Of a stretch of DNA of 64,000 nt, positions 1 to 9,720 are shown piece by piece. Where the stretch lies: positions 2,852,001-2,916,000 of the forward strand of contig NZ_CP011451.1 in NCBI RefSeq assembly GCF_001007935.1. The letters run 5' to 3'. The DNA is from Nitrosomonas communis (GTDB lineage: Bacteria > Pseudomonadota > Gammaproteobacteria > Burkholderiales > Nitrosomonadaceae). The stretch's first letter is position 1. Every line of letters starts with the position of its first letter. The position numbers were made by a program, and so were the translations under genes. The notes under the pieces are model-generated. The model saw only the letters and a program-made list of their open reading frames with translations. It did not search any database and was not told the DNA's origin.

Positions 1-930
1 GCGCACGGGCTCGGCACCCGAGAAGGCAACACGCCAGGTCGATAAATCGAGTCCCTGCAATTGCGAGCTTCTCACGCGCTCGATACATAACTGAAAGGCA
101 AAATTAGGTGCGCCACTTACTGTGGCGCGATAGCGTGAAATGACTTCTAGCCAGCGCACAGGACGTTCGATAAAAAACTGTGGCGTCATAAGTATTGCCG
201 GAATTCCTCGGTGTAACGGCTGCAATAATCCCCCAATCAATCCCATATCATGGTAAAGCGGCAGCCAACTGACGAAGATATCGTTCTCCCCGATCGACAT
301 GCCTTCTTCAAAAACCCGGGCATTGATCATTAGATTATGATGACTGACCATTACACCTTTGGGTGTAGAAGTCGATCCAGAAGTATATTGCAGAAAAGCA
401 ATCTCATCTTTCTCCGGCATGCGCTCATGCCATGCGGACGCCATACCAAACCTGTTATTTTTCATTATGGCGTCAACCGCTAGAATATCAGCGTCTGCCA
501 ATTGCGTAATCGCTGCCTCGCTAATCAGCGGTATAATTTCGCTAGTCGTCAGAATGCATCGCGCCTTTGCATCGGTTGCAATTGCGAGCAGCCTTGTCAG
601 ATGTTGCTCCCGCATTGATTCGGGTGGAAAAACTGGTACCGCGATCATCCCTGCATAAAGACAGGCAAGGAAACCGACTACATAATGTTCATCGTTATCC
701 ATTAACAATAGTATTCGATCACCTTGATCGAATCGATCCTGTAAAACAGCGGCAACAGCCCTGACATACAAATTGAGCGAAACATAATCGAACTGTTTGT
801 CAATGAGTGTATCGCCATTCGCACTCACTACGATCAGAGCTATATCTGTCGGTCGCTCACGAGCGAGCGTTTGCAGATGCATCACAATATTGTCAGGATA
901 ACTGCGAGAAGGAATCAGTCTTGTATTCAT
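1..930 (-). CDS. Fatty-acyl-AMP ligase-type adenylation domain, N-terminus of a probable NRPS (partial)
   Basis: The gene reads leftward from the ATG at 930 and runs off the window; 310 codons are visible. They form the N-terminal part of an acyl-adenylate-forming enzyme: the ATP-binding signature YTSGSTSTPKG is at residues 182-192, followed by WLPLYHDMGLIGG and a PNFAFQLC stretch. These last two segments are typical of fatty-acyl-AMP ligases that load a fatty acid on to the first carrier domain of a lipopeptide synthetase, rather than of amino-acid adenylation domains. The gene lies downstream of MbtH, thioesterase and phosphopantetheinyl transferase genes on the same strand, which supports a nonribosomal peptide assembly line, probably an acylated siderophore. 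The usual G before the second T of the signature is S here. The remaining modules cannot be seen, so the product is inferred. Confidence 0.85.
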   Translation of the reverse strand, partial: MNTRLIPSRSYPDNIVMHLQTLARERPTDIALIVVSANGDTLIDKQFDYVSLNLYVRAVAAVLQDRFDQGDRILLLMDNDEHYVVGFLACLYAGMIAVPVFPPESMREQHLTRLLAIATDAKARCILTTSEIIPLISEAAITQLADADILAVDAIMKNNRFGMASAWHERMPEKDEIAFLQYTSGSTSTPKGVMVSHHNLMINARVFEEGMSIGENDIFVSWLPLYHDMGLIGGLLQPLHRGIPAILMTPQFFIERPVRWLEVISRYRATVSGAPNFAFQLCIERVRSSQLQGLDLSTWRVAFSGAEPVR

Positions 931-1015
931 GATTAATACTTAAAATAAATGCATGCTTCACTGAAAAATTATTAACCCAGCCTGGTTTTGCATACTTCAT
1001 TGCTTCTGGGATTAA

Positions 1016-1714
1016 TTAGGATAGAAAAGGCTGGCGCTTTGCTAGCGATTGACTTTTATGGGTCAATGCTAATGCTGCCGCGTAGTGAATGGGTACACTA
1101 ATTGACCAGGCGTTGACTTCTGCCCATTCAGTTTGATCGTGGGTAATACGATAGCTGCCATCATGATTTGGCAGAACAGTTATGGCTGGCAGGTATTCGG
1201 AAATGCCACATCCCAATGCTTTCAGCACCGATTCTTTCACGACCCACAGCTCAATGAAGTTCTTGCTTGACCAGATTCTCCACGCCCGTTCTACCGAAGA
1301 AAGCACATGCGCCCCCAGATTGGCAACATCCCGATGACACTGCTCAATATCGACACCCACTTCCCCATGAGTAGATAACGCAATCAAAGCAAAATTATCA
1401 GCATGGGAAACGTTGAACTCGATGCCGGAATGCGCTGGCAAGTACGGCTTACCAAAGCTGTTCGTTACAATGCGTAATGTCTGAGGTGGCGCCATCACAC
1501 ATTCCGCCAGCAGACGGCGGAGCGCTGCACGTGTCGCAATAAAGCGCACCCGGTCCCGCAGTTGACGAAAGCGAAGTGCGCGCGCTTTTTCTTCAGCGCT
1601 CAGCAATGCCCAGTCAACAGCAAGCTGCTTCGAATCGAAATCGAACTCGAGCAACCAAACATCGACTCCAATAGGCATCGTTTCAGGCAATTGCAGGCAC
1701 TTCAGGTGCTTCAT
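1016..1714 (-). CDS. 4'-phosphopantetheinyl transferase, Sfp/EntD superfamily
   Basis: This enzyme moves phosphopantetheine from coenzyme A to the conserved serine of carrier domains and so activates NRPS, PKS or acyl-carrier proteins. The Sfp-type motifs are clear: NVSHAD at residues 101-106, GVDIE at 120-124 (magnesium-binding acidic residues) and WVVKES at 157-162. The length, 232 residues, is normal for the Sfp group. I chose the ATG at 1714 because GGAG lies six bases upstream; a GTG at 1726 would add four residues. The start overlaps the end of the thioesterase gene by 32 bases, so the two are probably translationally coupled. Its likely partner is the synthetase that follows on the same strand. 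Confidence 0.9.
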   Translation of the reverse strand: MKHLKCLQLPETMPIGVDVWLLEFDFDSKQLAVDWALLSAEEKARALRFRQLRDRVRFIATRAALRRLLAECVMAPPQTLRIVTNSFGKPYLPAHSGIEFNVSHADNFALIALSTHGEVGVDIEQCHRDVANLGAHVLSSVERAWRIWSSKNFIELWVVKESVLKALGCGISEYLPAITVLPNHDGSYRITHDQTEWAEVNAWSISVPIHYAAALALTHKSQSLAKRQPFLS

Positions 1715-2429
1715 GAGGGACTCCACTTAAACTTTCTGTCAGACGCTTTACCAGAGTGTGCAGAAATACTTCTTCAGACTGACGAAGAAAGAAATGACCA
1801 CCCTCAAACCAATCCAAGGTGAACGCTTGAGCACCTGCCAGTCGCCAATCATCCAGCTTTGCCGCTTCAATCTCATCCGCACGCCCGCCAAAAACATGGA
1901 TGGGAATGGGCAAAGGCGGTAGCTCCACATGCTGGAAGCTCCCACATAGCCGGTAATCGATTGCCAATAAATCCAGCGTCATCGCCAGCAATTCCGGATG
2001 ATTGAACACTTCTTCCGGTGTACCTGCCTGTTTTCTTAGTTCTGCGATCAATGCTGACTCACCCTGTATTTTGCTATAGCGCTCGCTATCCTGGCGATTG
2101 GGTGCTGCGCAACCTGAAACGACCAATGCAGTGGGAAGCGGTAATTTCTGAGCAGACAAGCGGTGGGTAATCCCATAAGCTAGCAAGGCGCCCATGCTAT
2201 GTCCAAAAAAGGCATAATTTTCGGGCAATATGGGCACAAGCTCATTGCTTAAGCATTCAGTCAGCGCTAGATAATTTTCTTCAGGGAATTCATCTATCCG
2301 GCTATCACGCCCTGGCAACTCGATCGGCTGCACCGTTATCCAGGAAGATAGTAACCGTCGCCAGCGGAGGTACATAGCACTACCCGCGCCTGCACACGGT
2401 AAACAGAACAGGGTGAGTGATTTGCGCAT
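1683..2429 (-). CDS. Type II thioesterase (GrsT-like alpha/beta hydrolase) of an NRPS cluster
   Basis: External type II thioesterases remove wrong or stalled acyl groups from carrier domains and keep nonribosomal assembly lines running. The protein has 248 residues, typical of the family. It begins with the characteristic FCLPCAGAGSA stretch, carries the nucleophile motif GHSMG with Ser78, an Asp near residue 183 in GGRADEIE, and a C-terminal GGHFFL with the catalytic His near 212. It sits between the MbtH-like gene (12-base gap) and the phosphopantetheinyl transferase (overlap), so it belongs to one leftward operon. The catalytic triad looks complete. Confidence 0.92.
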   Translation of the reverse strand: MRKSLTLFCLPCAGAGSAMYLRWRRLLSSWITVQPIELPGRDSRIDEFPEENYLALTECLSNELVPILPENYAFFGHSMGALLAYGITHRLSAQKLPLPTALVVSGCAAPNRQDSERYSKIQGESALIAELRKQAGTPEEVFNHPELLAMTLDLLAIDYRLCGSFQHVELPPLPIPIHVFGGRADEIEAAKLDDWRLAGAQAFTLDWFEGGHFFLRQSEEVFLHTLVKRLTESLSGVPHEAPEVPAIA

Positions 2430-2441
2430 AGATATATTGCT

Positions 2442-2657
2442 CTAAACCTGGTTATCCATAAAAAGCCGCAAACTGAGCGGACGCATATCAGTCCAGACTT
2501 TCTCAATATGATCGAGACAGGTCTTTTTGTCGCCTAGCACACCGGTATCCTGCCAACCACCAGGAATTGCTTTCCATTCCGGCCAAATAGAATATTGTTC
2601 TTCATGATTGACTAAAACGCGAAAAACACCATCTTCGCGATCAAAGCAATTCGTCAT
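2442..2657 (-). CDS. MbtH-like protein
   Basis: A 71-residue MbtH-family protein, a small chaperone-like partner that binds adenylation domains of nonribosomal peptide synthetases and is often needed for their activity. The family pattern is visible: [10 protein letters not shown] followed by IPGGWQ, and a C-terminal WTDMRP. A GAGGGTG ribosome-binding site precedes the ATG at 2657. It is the first gene of the leftward operon with thioesterase, phosphopantetheinyl transferase and the acyl-loading enzyme. Such genes are a reliable marker of siderophore or peptide-antibiotic clusters. A Fur-like palindrome lies about 50 bases upstream, suggesting iron-dependent expression. Confidence 0.93.
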   Translation of the reverse strand: MTNCFDREDGVFRVLVNHEEQYSIWPEWKAIPGGWQDTGVLGDKKTCLDHIEKVWTDMRPLSLRLFMDNQV

Positions 2658-3206
2658 AGCACACCCTCAGATTTATAAACAAATAGGATTTTTTAATTCT
2701 TCTAAATAAGAATGCTTCTTATTCATACTAGATTAGACGAACCGGCTTATTGAGAATACAAAGAAATGTTAAAAATCTTTTTACAAACCCCTAATGCCCT
2801 GTTTATTAAATGAGTTAGGAAGTTTCATAGAGAAGTTATTCCGGCTATATCCAATACAGTAAGTGTTTGGGCCTACAAAAAATTGAAAGCATGAAGCTTT
2901 TCTTCACTGAGTCAGAACAAATCAGCACCACATGTACGCTAACTTGGAAAAATCAATTGCAAAATACCTTGCTCGATCTGGCTAGAGCTCATATGAAGTA
3001 CAGATATTGCTCCACTGTCTGCTTTTTTTCGTGCATTAGATGATGATGATTCCAAGTAATTGTGCGCAATTTATGATCAAGAAATAGCCAGAGAATCTTT
3101 TGAACCTGCTGGCTATTTAGCCCCAATATTGCACAAAGAGAAGTGGCGATTCCTCAATAATTCTTTATAATTCAGTTATCTATGCTGAGTAAAGAAAAGG
3201 AATTTT
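2658..3206. other. Intergenic region upstream of the siderophore operon
   Basis: About 550 A+T-rich bases hold the operon promoter region with the Fur-like box at 2705-2723. I see no credible gene in the rest, which ends abruptly at the 5'-truncated IS1380 copy. Confidence 0.5.
2705..2723. promoter_or_regulatory. Fur-like palindrome upstream of the mbtH operon
   Basis: A 19-base perfect inverted repeat, AATAAGAA-TGC-TTCTTATT, lies 48 bases upstream of the MbtH start. It matches the 7-1-7 Fur pattern at 10 of 14 positions and sits where an operator should be. Iron repression of a siderophore operon is established biology for such clusters; binding here is inferred. Confidence 0.55.
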
Positions 3207-3974
3207 TTGCCATTGTATGTGTTCTGCCAGGATCAACTGCTGGTAAGCTACCTGCGGCCAGACAATATTGATGGGGCAAAGCATGCGTGGGCTATCCTGT
3301 CATGGCTGGTAAAGCGGTTCAGGCAAAGCTGGCCTGCAGTTAGTATCATTTTTCGAGGTGACAGTGGTTTCTGCCGCCACAGAATGCTGGCATGGTATGA
3401 GCGTCATGATGTGGGCTACCTCGTGGGGGTCGCCCAGAACAAGCGATTGAATGAGATCAGCGCAATGGCAGCAAGCGGCAGAGAAGCAGTATGCCCTATC
3501 AAATAAAAAGGTACGCTGGTTTGACGAATTTCACTATGCTGCCAGGAGCTGGCAACGGACACGGCGCATCATTGTTAAAATCGAACATACTGACAAAGGC
3601 AGTCATCCCCGTCATGTCGTTACCAATCTGATAGGCAAACCGCAATTTCTCTATGATAAGCTCTATTCCGCACGCGGTGAAATGGAAAACCGCATCAAGG
3701 AACAACAGCTTGATTTACTTGCAGACCGTACCAGTTGCCATCGGTGGTGGTCAAATCAATTTCGTCTACTCCTGTCCTCGCTGGCCTACATCCTGCAGGA
3801 AACCATCCGGCGCCTTGCCCTGCAAGGCACCGAACTGGCTCAAGCCTATGTGAGCACATGCGCCTTAAGCTGATTAAAATGGGTGCCGTTATGCTACCAA
3901 TACCCGCCGTATTCGCTTTTTACTTGCAAGCAGCTGTCCTTATCAGAAACTATTCTTCCAAGTCGCAGCCATGC
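3207..3974 (+). pseudogene. IS1380-family transposase, truncated and frameshifted
   Basis: The reading frame from 3207 encodes the middle of an IS1380 DDE transposase, including LRPDNIDGAKHAWAIL and IIFRGDSGFCR with the catalytic aspartate region. It shifts to another frame near 3480 (HVVTNLIGKPQFLYDKLYSA onwards) and shifts again near 3848, where one base is missing relative to the copy at 58800 (GAGCACATGCG against GAGCACATTGCG). The first half of the protein is absent. Three lesions make it clearly non-functional. Confidence 0.85.
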
Positions 3975-4218
3975 TGACTTCTCGATAACTCATTCCCAGG
4001 ATTATGCACTTCCGTTTACCGCATAAAATAGCTATGGGGTGGATGGGCTGCGCCTGTCAACAGAGAAAAATCTCTTTTCTGTCATCATTTTCACCAAAAT
4101 GTGCAGAAAAGCACATTTCATCGCAACAAATTCTGAATAGAAATCCGATTTATCCACTTGAAAAAGGATCTCTGGCAAATTTACGCTTATTTTTGATGCT
4201 CGTGCAATATCCGGGCTA
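3207..4218 (+). mobile_element. IS1380-family remnant, copy A (5'-truncated)
   Basis: The longest of three IS1380 relics in the window. It starts inside the transposase gene and keeps the 3' coding part plus a non-coding tail of about 330 bases that ends in GCAATATCCGGGC. The same tail occurs at 16755-17115 and at the end of 58380-59165, which fixes the right end of the element. The left end is missing, so the copy cannot move by itself. Confidence 0.8.
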
Positions 4219-4371
4219 ACGCTCAGAAAATACAGCCCACTTTCTGTTAATGTCGAGTCGTGTGAATGTTCTTTCAACGATACTCCGTTTTCGCAGAATA
4301 ACGAACCCTTTGGTCTGGATTCGAATGTTTGAAGATTTCAACAAGCAAATGTTATTCCTTCTCGCTCAACC

Positions 4372-5268
4372 CTACAGGCATACTGGCTGACGAGCTAACT
4401 CGATAAAAGCTGTTAAGTAATCAATCCCGGCGTCTGTGTCTGTTTTTCTTATACCAAGAAAAATCTGTTTGGCTATACCTTGCCGCCCTAGCCGCACAGG
4501 AACAATGTCCATTTTACTTGCATACTCTTCTACCAGCCAGCGCGGCAAAGCTGCTACCCCCCGACAGCTAGCCACCATCTGTAGCATAATGTCTGTCGTT
4601 TCAATGATTTTATGACGTTTAGGGCTAATGCCTACAGGCTGTAAAAACTGAGTATAGATATCCAATCGATCAGTTTCTACCGGATAAGTGATCAATACTT
4701 CGCTGCTCAATTGTTGCGGCTCGACATAGGTTGCCACAGCCAGCAAATGCTGGCGACTCACCACGAGTACCTGCTCGTAGTCGAACACTGGCTCAAAGTG
4801 CAATCCTGGCTTGTATAGTGGATCTGGCGTAACCAGTAAATCGATCTCATGGCCAAACAGCGCACCGATGCCCCCAAACTGAAATTTCTGTTTAACATCT
4901 ACATCTACATCTGGCCATTGTGCCAAATAAGGCGATACCACTTTAAGCAACCATTGATAGCAGGGATGACATTCTATCCCGATGCGTAACGTACCGCGTT
5001 CTCCCTTTGCGAATTGACGCATGCGCTCTTCTGCATGGTCCAGTTGCGGCAGCAGCCGGTTAGCGACTGCCAACAGATACTGGCCAGCCTGGGTTAGCCG
5101 GAGGCGATGCCCTTCACGCAACCATATATTCGTGCCAAATTTCTGCTCGAGTTTCTTCATTGCATGGCTCAAGGCGGATTGGGTCAAGCACAACACGCGC
5201 GCAGCTTCTGTAAGGGAACCTTGTCGATCAACCTCTCGAATAATAGCCAAGTGAATTCTTTCGAGCAT
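4372..5268 (-). CDS. metR: LysR-family regulator MetR
   Basis: A 298-residue LysR-type regulator, read divergently from metE with 112 bases between them, which is the classic metR-metE arrangement. The N-terminal winged helix-turn-helix is in residues 1-60, with LTEAARVLCLTQSALSHAMK as the recognition region. The effector-binding domain follows from about residue 90, starting GTLRIGIECHPCYQWL, a segment typical of MetR. In enterobacteria MetR activates metE and other methionine genes with homocysteine as coactivator; the same role is inferred here from position. A TGAA-N5-ATCA site in the shared promoter region is a good candidate operator. Confidence 0.9.
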   Translation of the reverse strand: MLERIHLAIIREVDRQGSLTEAARVLCLTQSALSHAMKKLEQKFGTNIWLREGHRLRLTQAGQYLLAVANRLLPQLDHAEERMRQFAKGERGTLRIGIECHPCYQWLLKVVSPYLAQWPDVDVDVKQKFQFGGIGALFGHEIDLLVTPDPLYKPGLHFEPVFDYEQVLVVSRQHLLAVATYVEPQQLSSEVLITYPVETDRLDIYTQFLQPVGISPKRHKIIETTDIMLQMVASCRGVAALPRWLVEEYASKMDIVPVRLGRQGIAKQIFLGIRKTDTDAGIDYLTAFIELARQPVCL

Positions 5269-5295
5269 AGTATATGAATAAAATTAATTGATTAT

Positions 5296-5308
5296 TGAAA
5301 TATTATCA
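5296..5308. promoter_or_regulatory. Candidate MetR operator between metR and metE
   Basis: TGAA-ATATT-ATCA differs by one base from the MetR consensus TGAA-N5-TTCA and lies in the 112-base divergent promoter region. It is flanked by a wider inverted repeat, AATTGAT at 5286-5292 and ATCAATT at 5318-5324. Function is inferred. Confidence 0.5.
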
Positions 5309-5380
5309 TTTTACTTCATCAATTAACGCATCTACCATGTTTTCTTTTTTCCAAATGTTTCAAAGAAAAGGTAAGGTAAT

Positions 5381-7678
5381 ATGGTCACCACTCATAATTT
5401 AGGCTTTCCACGCATTGGCGCGAAACGTGAATTGAAATTTGCCCTTGAGTCCTACTGGAATGGACAATCCTCCCGGGAAGAACTTGAGATGGTCGGCGCG
5501 CAGCTATGCCAACGTCACTGGCAAAACCAATCCAAGCTGGACTGGGTACCGGTCGGTGATTACTCTTTTTATGACCATGTACTGGACATGAGTTTTATGC
5601 TAGGCAATCTACCCGAGCGTGTTCAGAGCTTCCATGGCAATGCGCTTGACAACTATTTCCGGGTCGCACGAGGACGCTCAACCCAAACGACAGAAGAGCA
5701 CAGTGCTTGCTGCAGCAGTGTACAGGCAGGAGAAATGACCAAATGGTTTGATACCAATTATCATTATATTGTCCCTGAGTTCACCGCCAAAACCACCTTC
5801 TCTTTAGATGCTTCGCGTCTGATCGCACAAATAATAGAAGCTAAGAAGCAGGGGATCAAAGCCAAACCCATACTCATTGGTCCGGTCACCTATTTATGGC
5901 TCGGTAAGGCGAAGGACAATTCCAACAAGCTTGCGCTACTAGAAAAACTATTGCCAGTCTATGCTGAATTGCTGGATCAATTGGCAGCACAGGGCGTAGA
6001 ATGGGTACAAATGGATGAGCCTGTACTCGTCACTGAGCTCGATCCTGATTGGCAGCACGCTCTTACCCTTGCCTATCATCACCTCAAAACCAACCGCGTC
6101 AAGCTACTCCTTGCCAGTTATTTCGGACAGTTACAGGAAAACCTACATCTTGCAACTACCCTGCCAGTCGCAGGCTTTCACTTGGATGCTATCAATGCAC
6201 GCGATGAAGTTATTCCGCTACTTAACCTGCTGTCTTCTTATAAAGTACTATCGTTGGGGGTAATCAACGGTCGCAACATCTGGAAGACTGATCTGAATGC
6301 CGTGCTCGATTGGCTAAAACCCATACATGATACGCTGGGCCATCGCCTCTGGATTGCACCGTCATGCTCACTGCTGCATGTTCCTGTGGACCTCGACAGC
6401 GAACAGAAGCTTGATCCCGAGATTCGTTCCTGGCTCTCATTCGCGCTACAAAAGTTAGATGAACTCAAAGTGCTGGCGACCGCGCTAAATGAAGGTCGTG
6501 AAGCGGTCAAGACAGAACTGACAGCAAACCAGACCGCTATTACTTCACGCCGTGCCTCTCAGCGGGTAAACAACCCGGCAGTCAAGGCCGCCGCTGCCAA
6601 CATTACTCCAGAACTGGGCAAGCGTAAGAGCCCGTATGCAATACGAACAACTAAACAGGCTGTCCTACTCGATCTGCCCATCTACCCAACCACCACGATT
6701 GGTTCATTCCCACAGACCGCCGAAATACGCAGGGCGCGCAGTCAGTTCAAAAATGGTGAACTCGATGAAGCCGACTACAAGGCAGCCATGTGTGCTGAAA
6801 TCGCCTATGCGGTGCGCGAGCAGGAGGCTCTTGGCCTGGATGTGCTGGTGCATGGCGAAGCCGAACGCAATGATATGGTGGAATATTTTGGTGAACAGCT
6901 TGAAGGTTATGCCTTTAGTCAATTTGGCTGGGTTCAGTCTTATGGCTCGCGCTGCGTGAAACCACCAATCCTGTTTGGCGATATCCGCCGCCCCAAGGCG
7001 ATGACCGTTGAATGGATCCAATACGCACAGTCGCTGACGCATAAACCGATGAAAGGCATGCTGACCGGCCCGGTAACCATGTTGAATTGGTCCTTTGTGC
7101 GGGATGATCAGCCACGCTCGGCATCCTGTTATCAACTGGCTCTGGCAATTCGCGATGAAGTGTTAGATCTGGAAAAGGCCGGGGTGCGTATCATTCAGAT
7201 CGACGAAGCAGCTCTACGCGAAGGCCTGCCACTGCGTAAAAAAGAATGGCAGCAGTACCTCAACTGGGCAATAGATTCGTTCCGTATAGCAGCCAATGGT
7301 GTCTCTGATGAAACCCAGATCCATACGCACATGTGCTACTCAGAGTTCAATGACATTATTGCGTCGATTGCCGGCATGGATACGGATGTAATTACGATTG
7401 AAACTTCGCGCTCCGACATGGAGTTGCTCGATGCATTTGACAGCTTTAAATATCCCAATGAGATTGGTCCAGGCGTGTATGACATCCACTCACCGAACAT
7501 TCCGACTGAGTCACACATCATTAATCTGATGAAGAAGGCTGGCGAGCGCATCCCGGCTAAACGACTATGGGTGAATCCGGATTGCGGTCTCAAAACGCGG
7601 AAATGGGAAGAGGTCACCCAGGCGCTAACCAATTTGGTTAATGCCGCCAAGAATTTGCGTGCGACAAAATCAATTTAG
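5381..7678 (+). CDS. metE: Cobalamin-independent methionine synthase
   Basis: MetE (5-methyltetrahydropteroyltriglutamate-homocysteine methyltransferase) makes methionine without vitamin B12 by moving a methyl group from methyl-tetrahydrofolate to homocysteine. The 765 residues give the full two-barrel enzyme (about 753 in Escherichia coli). The N-terminal barrel starts [16 protein letters not shown]; the C-terminal barrel starts near [10 protein letters not shown]. The zinc ligands are present: His650 and Cys652 in HTHMC, Glu674 in IETSRSDME, and Cys735 in [11 protein letters not shown]. An AAGGTAAGG ribosome-binding site precedes the start. It is transcribed away from metR and is presumably activated by it. 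Nothing suggests loss of function. Confidence 0.98.
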   Translation: MVTTHNLGFPRIGAKRELKFALESYWNGQSSREELEMVGAQLCQRHWQNQSKLDWVPVGDYSFYDHVLDMSFMLGNLPERVQSFHGNALDNYFRVARGRSTQTTEEHSACCSSVQAGEMTKWFDTNYHYIVPEFTAKTTFSLDASRLIAQIIEAKKQGIKAKPILIGPVTYLWLGKAKDNSNKLALLEKLLPVYAELLDQLAAQGVEWVQMDEPVLVTELDPDWQHALTLAYHHLKTNRVKLLLASYFGQLQENLHLATTLPVAGFHLDAINARDEVIPLLNLLSSYKVLSLGVINGRNIWKTDLNAVLDWLKPIHDTLGHRLWIAPSCSLLHVPVDLDSEQKLDPEIRSWLSFALQKLDELKVLATALNEGREAVKTELTANQTAITSRRASQRVNNPAVKAAAANITPELGKRKSPYAIRTTKQAVLLDLPIYPTTTIGSFPQTAEIRRARSQFKNGELDEADYKAAMCAEIAYAVREQEALGLDVLVHGEAERNDMVEYFGEQLEGYAFSQFGWVQSYGSRCVKPPILFGDIRRPKAMTVEWIQYAQSLTHKPMKGMLTGPVTMLNWSFVRDDQPRSASCYQLALAIRDEVLDLEKAGVRIIQIDEAALREGLPLRKKEWQQYLNWAIDSFRIAANGVSDETQIHTHMCYSEFNDIIASIAGMDTDVITIETSRSDMELLDAFDSFKYPNEIGPGVYDIHSPNIPTESHIINLMKKAGERIPAKRLWVNPDCGLKTRKWEEVTQALTNLVNAAKNLRATKSI

Positions 7679-7704
7679 ATCAATCAACTTGATCAATGCA
7701 GACA

Positions 7705-7738
7705 CGGCGATAAATAGCATATATCGTCGCGCTTTTTG
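7705..7738 (+). terminator. Possible intrinsic terminator after metE
   Basis: CGGCGATA at 7705-7712 can pair with TATCGTCG at 7722-7729 (one G-U or mismatch), followed within a few bases by TTTTT. It lies 27 bases after the metE stop. Confidence 0.45.
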
Positions 7739-8037
7739 TCCCATAAGCACATTCTTTTAAAGTAACCTTGCTGCTTCGGGTATGTCACGGCAGCCCTGAG
7801 TATATGGACATGCAGTGGTTCCGGGAACCAATCTCTGGGAAAGGTTAACGCAGCACAGTTCCAATCGTAGTATATATACTCCGCGCGGCCACAGATGCGG
7901 AAAATAGAAATGCGAAAAACTCTTATAATTTAAGGCCTTCAATACCTTTAAAATCCGCAATTGTTACCGCGCTGAGTATAGGTTGCCTAGTAAATGGTTT
8001 AGAATGTTGCACTAATCAACCGAAAAACGGAAATATT
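7739..8037. other. Intergenic region before the HD-GYP gene
   Basis: About 300 bases with stop codons in all frames at short spacing and no recognisable RNA or repeat; it presumably holds the promoter of the following gene. Confidence 0.4.
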
Positions 8038-9192
8038 ATGCAGCAGCAAAAAGATCTTTTTACGCATCAGGATACCTTGGCTAATTTGCACGAAAATATC
8101 CCATTAACAGAAAAGCTGCGTTTCTTGCATCAAATCATTCGCCAGGATTTTCCGTTCCTCGATCGTTTTGCAATTGCACTATTTGATGAAAAAACGCAAA
8201 TTCTCAAAACTTATACGCACAGTACTGAAGAAAATGATAGCCCCGTAACAATGTATGAAGCCCCACTCAGCTCGGCACCTTCGTTGCATGCCATCATCGA
8301 ACATCGCCGCCCTCGTTTGGTACAGGATCTTAATATTTTTTCCCAAGGCACACATGAGCACACCAGGCGTATCGCTGCCAAAGGGTACAAATCGAGTTAC
8401 ACCATGCCGCTGTATCAAAGCCGGACCTTTATTGGTTTTTTGTTCTTTAACTCGCTGCAGGAACATCCTTTTACCCCGCAATCATTGCGTCAGATTGATA
8501 TTTATGGGCATTTAATCGCGCTGATGGTGATCAATGAACTGACGGCTATTCGCACGCTCATTGCCGCAGTACGCGCAGCGCGCAGCATGACGCACTATCG
8601 TGACTTGGAGACCGGTTCGCATATCGATCGCACCGCGCACTACGCACGCCTGATTGCTCACGAACTTGCCAGTAAATATAACTATGACATTACGGATGAG
8701 CAGATTGAGCATATTTTTTTGTTTTCACCGATGCATGATGTGGGCAAGATCGGCATTCCGGATAACATTCTGCGCAAACCCGGTCGGCTTGACGATAGTG
8801 AATTCGATGTCATGAAAACGCACCCGGGAAAAGGCCGCGAAATTGTCGATGCCGTGCTGAAAGACTTCAGTTTAGGTACTTTTGGTCATGTCGATATTTT
8901 GCGCAATATTGCGGAATATCACCATGAAGCGATCGATGGTAGTGGCTATCCCAAAGGTTTGAAAGGCGATGAGATTCCAATTGAAGCACGCATCAGCGCC
9001 GTTGCAGATGTGTTTGATGCATTGACATCGCGCCGCGTATACAAAGCAGCATGGACGAATGACGAAGCCTTTGCAGTCTTGCAGAAAATGTCGAATGCCA
9101 AACTGGACCGTGATTGCGTCAATGCATTGATCAACAATCTCGATAAAATATTAGTGATCCAGCGACAGTTCCGCGATGAGGATTTGATTTGA
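8038..9192 (+). CDS. GAF-like sensor with HD-GYP phosphodiesterase domain
   Basis: A 384-residue soluble signalling protein. Residues about 25-165 look like a GAF-type sensory domain (RFAIALFDEKTQILKTYTHS, then the TFIGFLFFNS strand). Residues about 180-370 form an HD-GYP domain: the HD pair His233-Asp234 in HDVGKIGIPD, the HH pair in YHHEAIDG, and GSGYP at about 302-306, all intact. HD-GYP proteins hydrolyse cyclic di-GMP, so this one probably lowers that messenger in response to an unknown ligand. It appears monocistronic, with no recognisable partner nearby. Two diguanylate cyclase genes elsewhere in the window would act in the opposite direction. Confidence 0.93.
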   Translation: MQQQKDLFTHQDTLANLHENIPLTEKLRFLHQIIRQDFPFLDRFAIALFDEKTQILKTYTHSTEENDSPVTMYEAPLSSAPSLHAIIEHRRPRLVQDLNIFSQGTHEHTRRIAAKGYKSSYTMPLYQSRTFIGFLFFNSLQEHPFTPQSLRQIDIYGHLIALMVINELTAIRTLIAAVRAARSMTHYRDLETGSHIDRTAHYARLIAHELASKYNYDITDEQIEHIFLFSPMHDVGKIGIPDNILRKPGRLDDSEFDVMKTHPGKGREIVDAVLKDFSLGTFGHVDILRNIAEYHHEAIDGSGYPKGLKGDEIPIEARISAVADVFDALTSRRVYKAAWTNDEAFAVLQKMSNAKLDRDCVNALINNLDKILVIQRQFRDEDLI

Positions 9193-9720
9193 TGGCTTGT
9201 TGCATTGACCGCAAAAGCGTACGTTTCAGATGAACAGGTTTGCTATTCTTCAAAACTAGACTCGGCCTATCATTTGTTGAATATTTCATTGGTCAATTAG
9301 GTGTGCAGTAAATCACCATTCACTCTCCTACTATCGTCATTAATCTCAAGGAACCGCTAACTTTCCACATCTGTTAGCAATCTTACGTATAAGTGTTCAT
9401 CTCCCCTAATTATAACCAATACCCAAATCCAACCCTTTACTCAGTTGGTTTTTTGTGCCTGCTCTCGAGTATTTGAGAGTGTTCATGTGGACTATTGCGG
9501 ACTTCGAGGTTTCATGAAATCCCGTAAATTTACTCATTTTTTCTCTCTTTGCGTCATTATTCTCCTCATCAAAGGTCGCCTATTGCAGCGCTTTTATCGG
9601 CAGTGTCAATATGGGAGGTCCTGCTCCTAATCATCATTTACTGCTTGTTGATGCAATTCTTCCGAGGATAGGAAATTAAAATAATCTTGTATCACTTCCA
9701 CACATTCAAAATCATGTCAA
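9193..9720. other. Intergenic region between HD-GYP gene and zur
   Basis: Over 500 bases between two converging genes. I see no convincing gene: the only short frame here has no ribosome-binding site and no family resemblance. No clear terminator hairpin was found. Confidence 0.4.

Noticed and set aside
5286..5324. Second operator formed by AATTGAT/ATCAATT
   Set aside because: A+T-rich and only 7-base arms; kept as context for the MetR site, not as a separate feature.
6704..7135. Long antisense frame inside metE
   Set aside because: It overlaps the conserved C-terminal barrel of metE, has no family likeness and no ribosome-binding site.
7757..7960. 67-residue frame after metE
   Set aside because: No ribosome-binding site and atypical composition; treated as intergenic.
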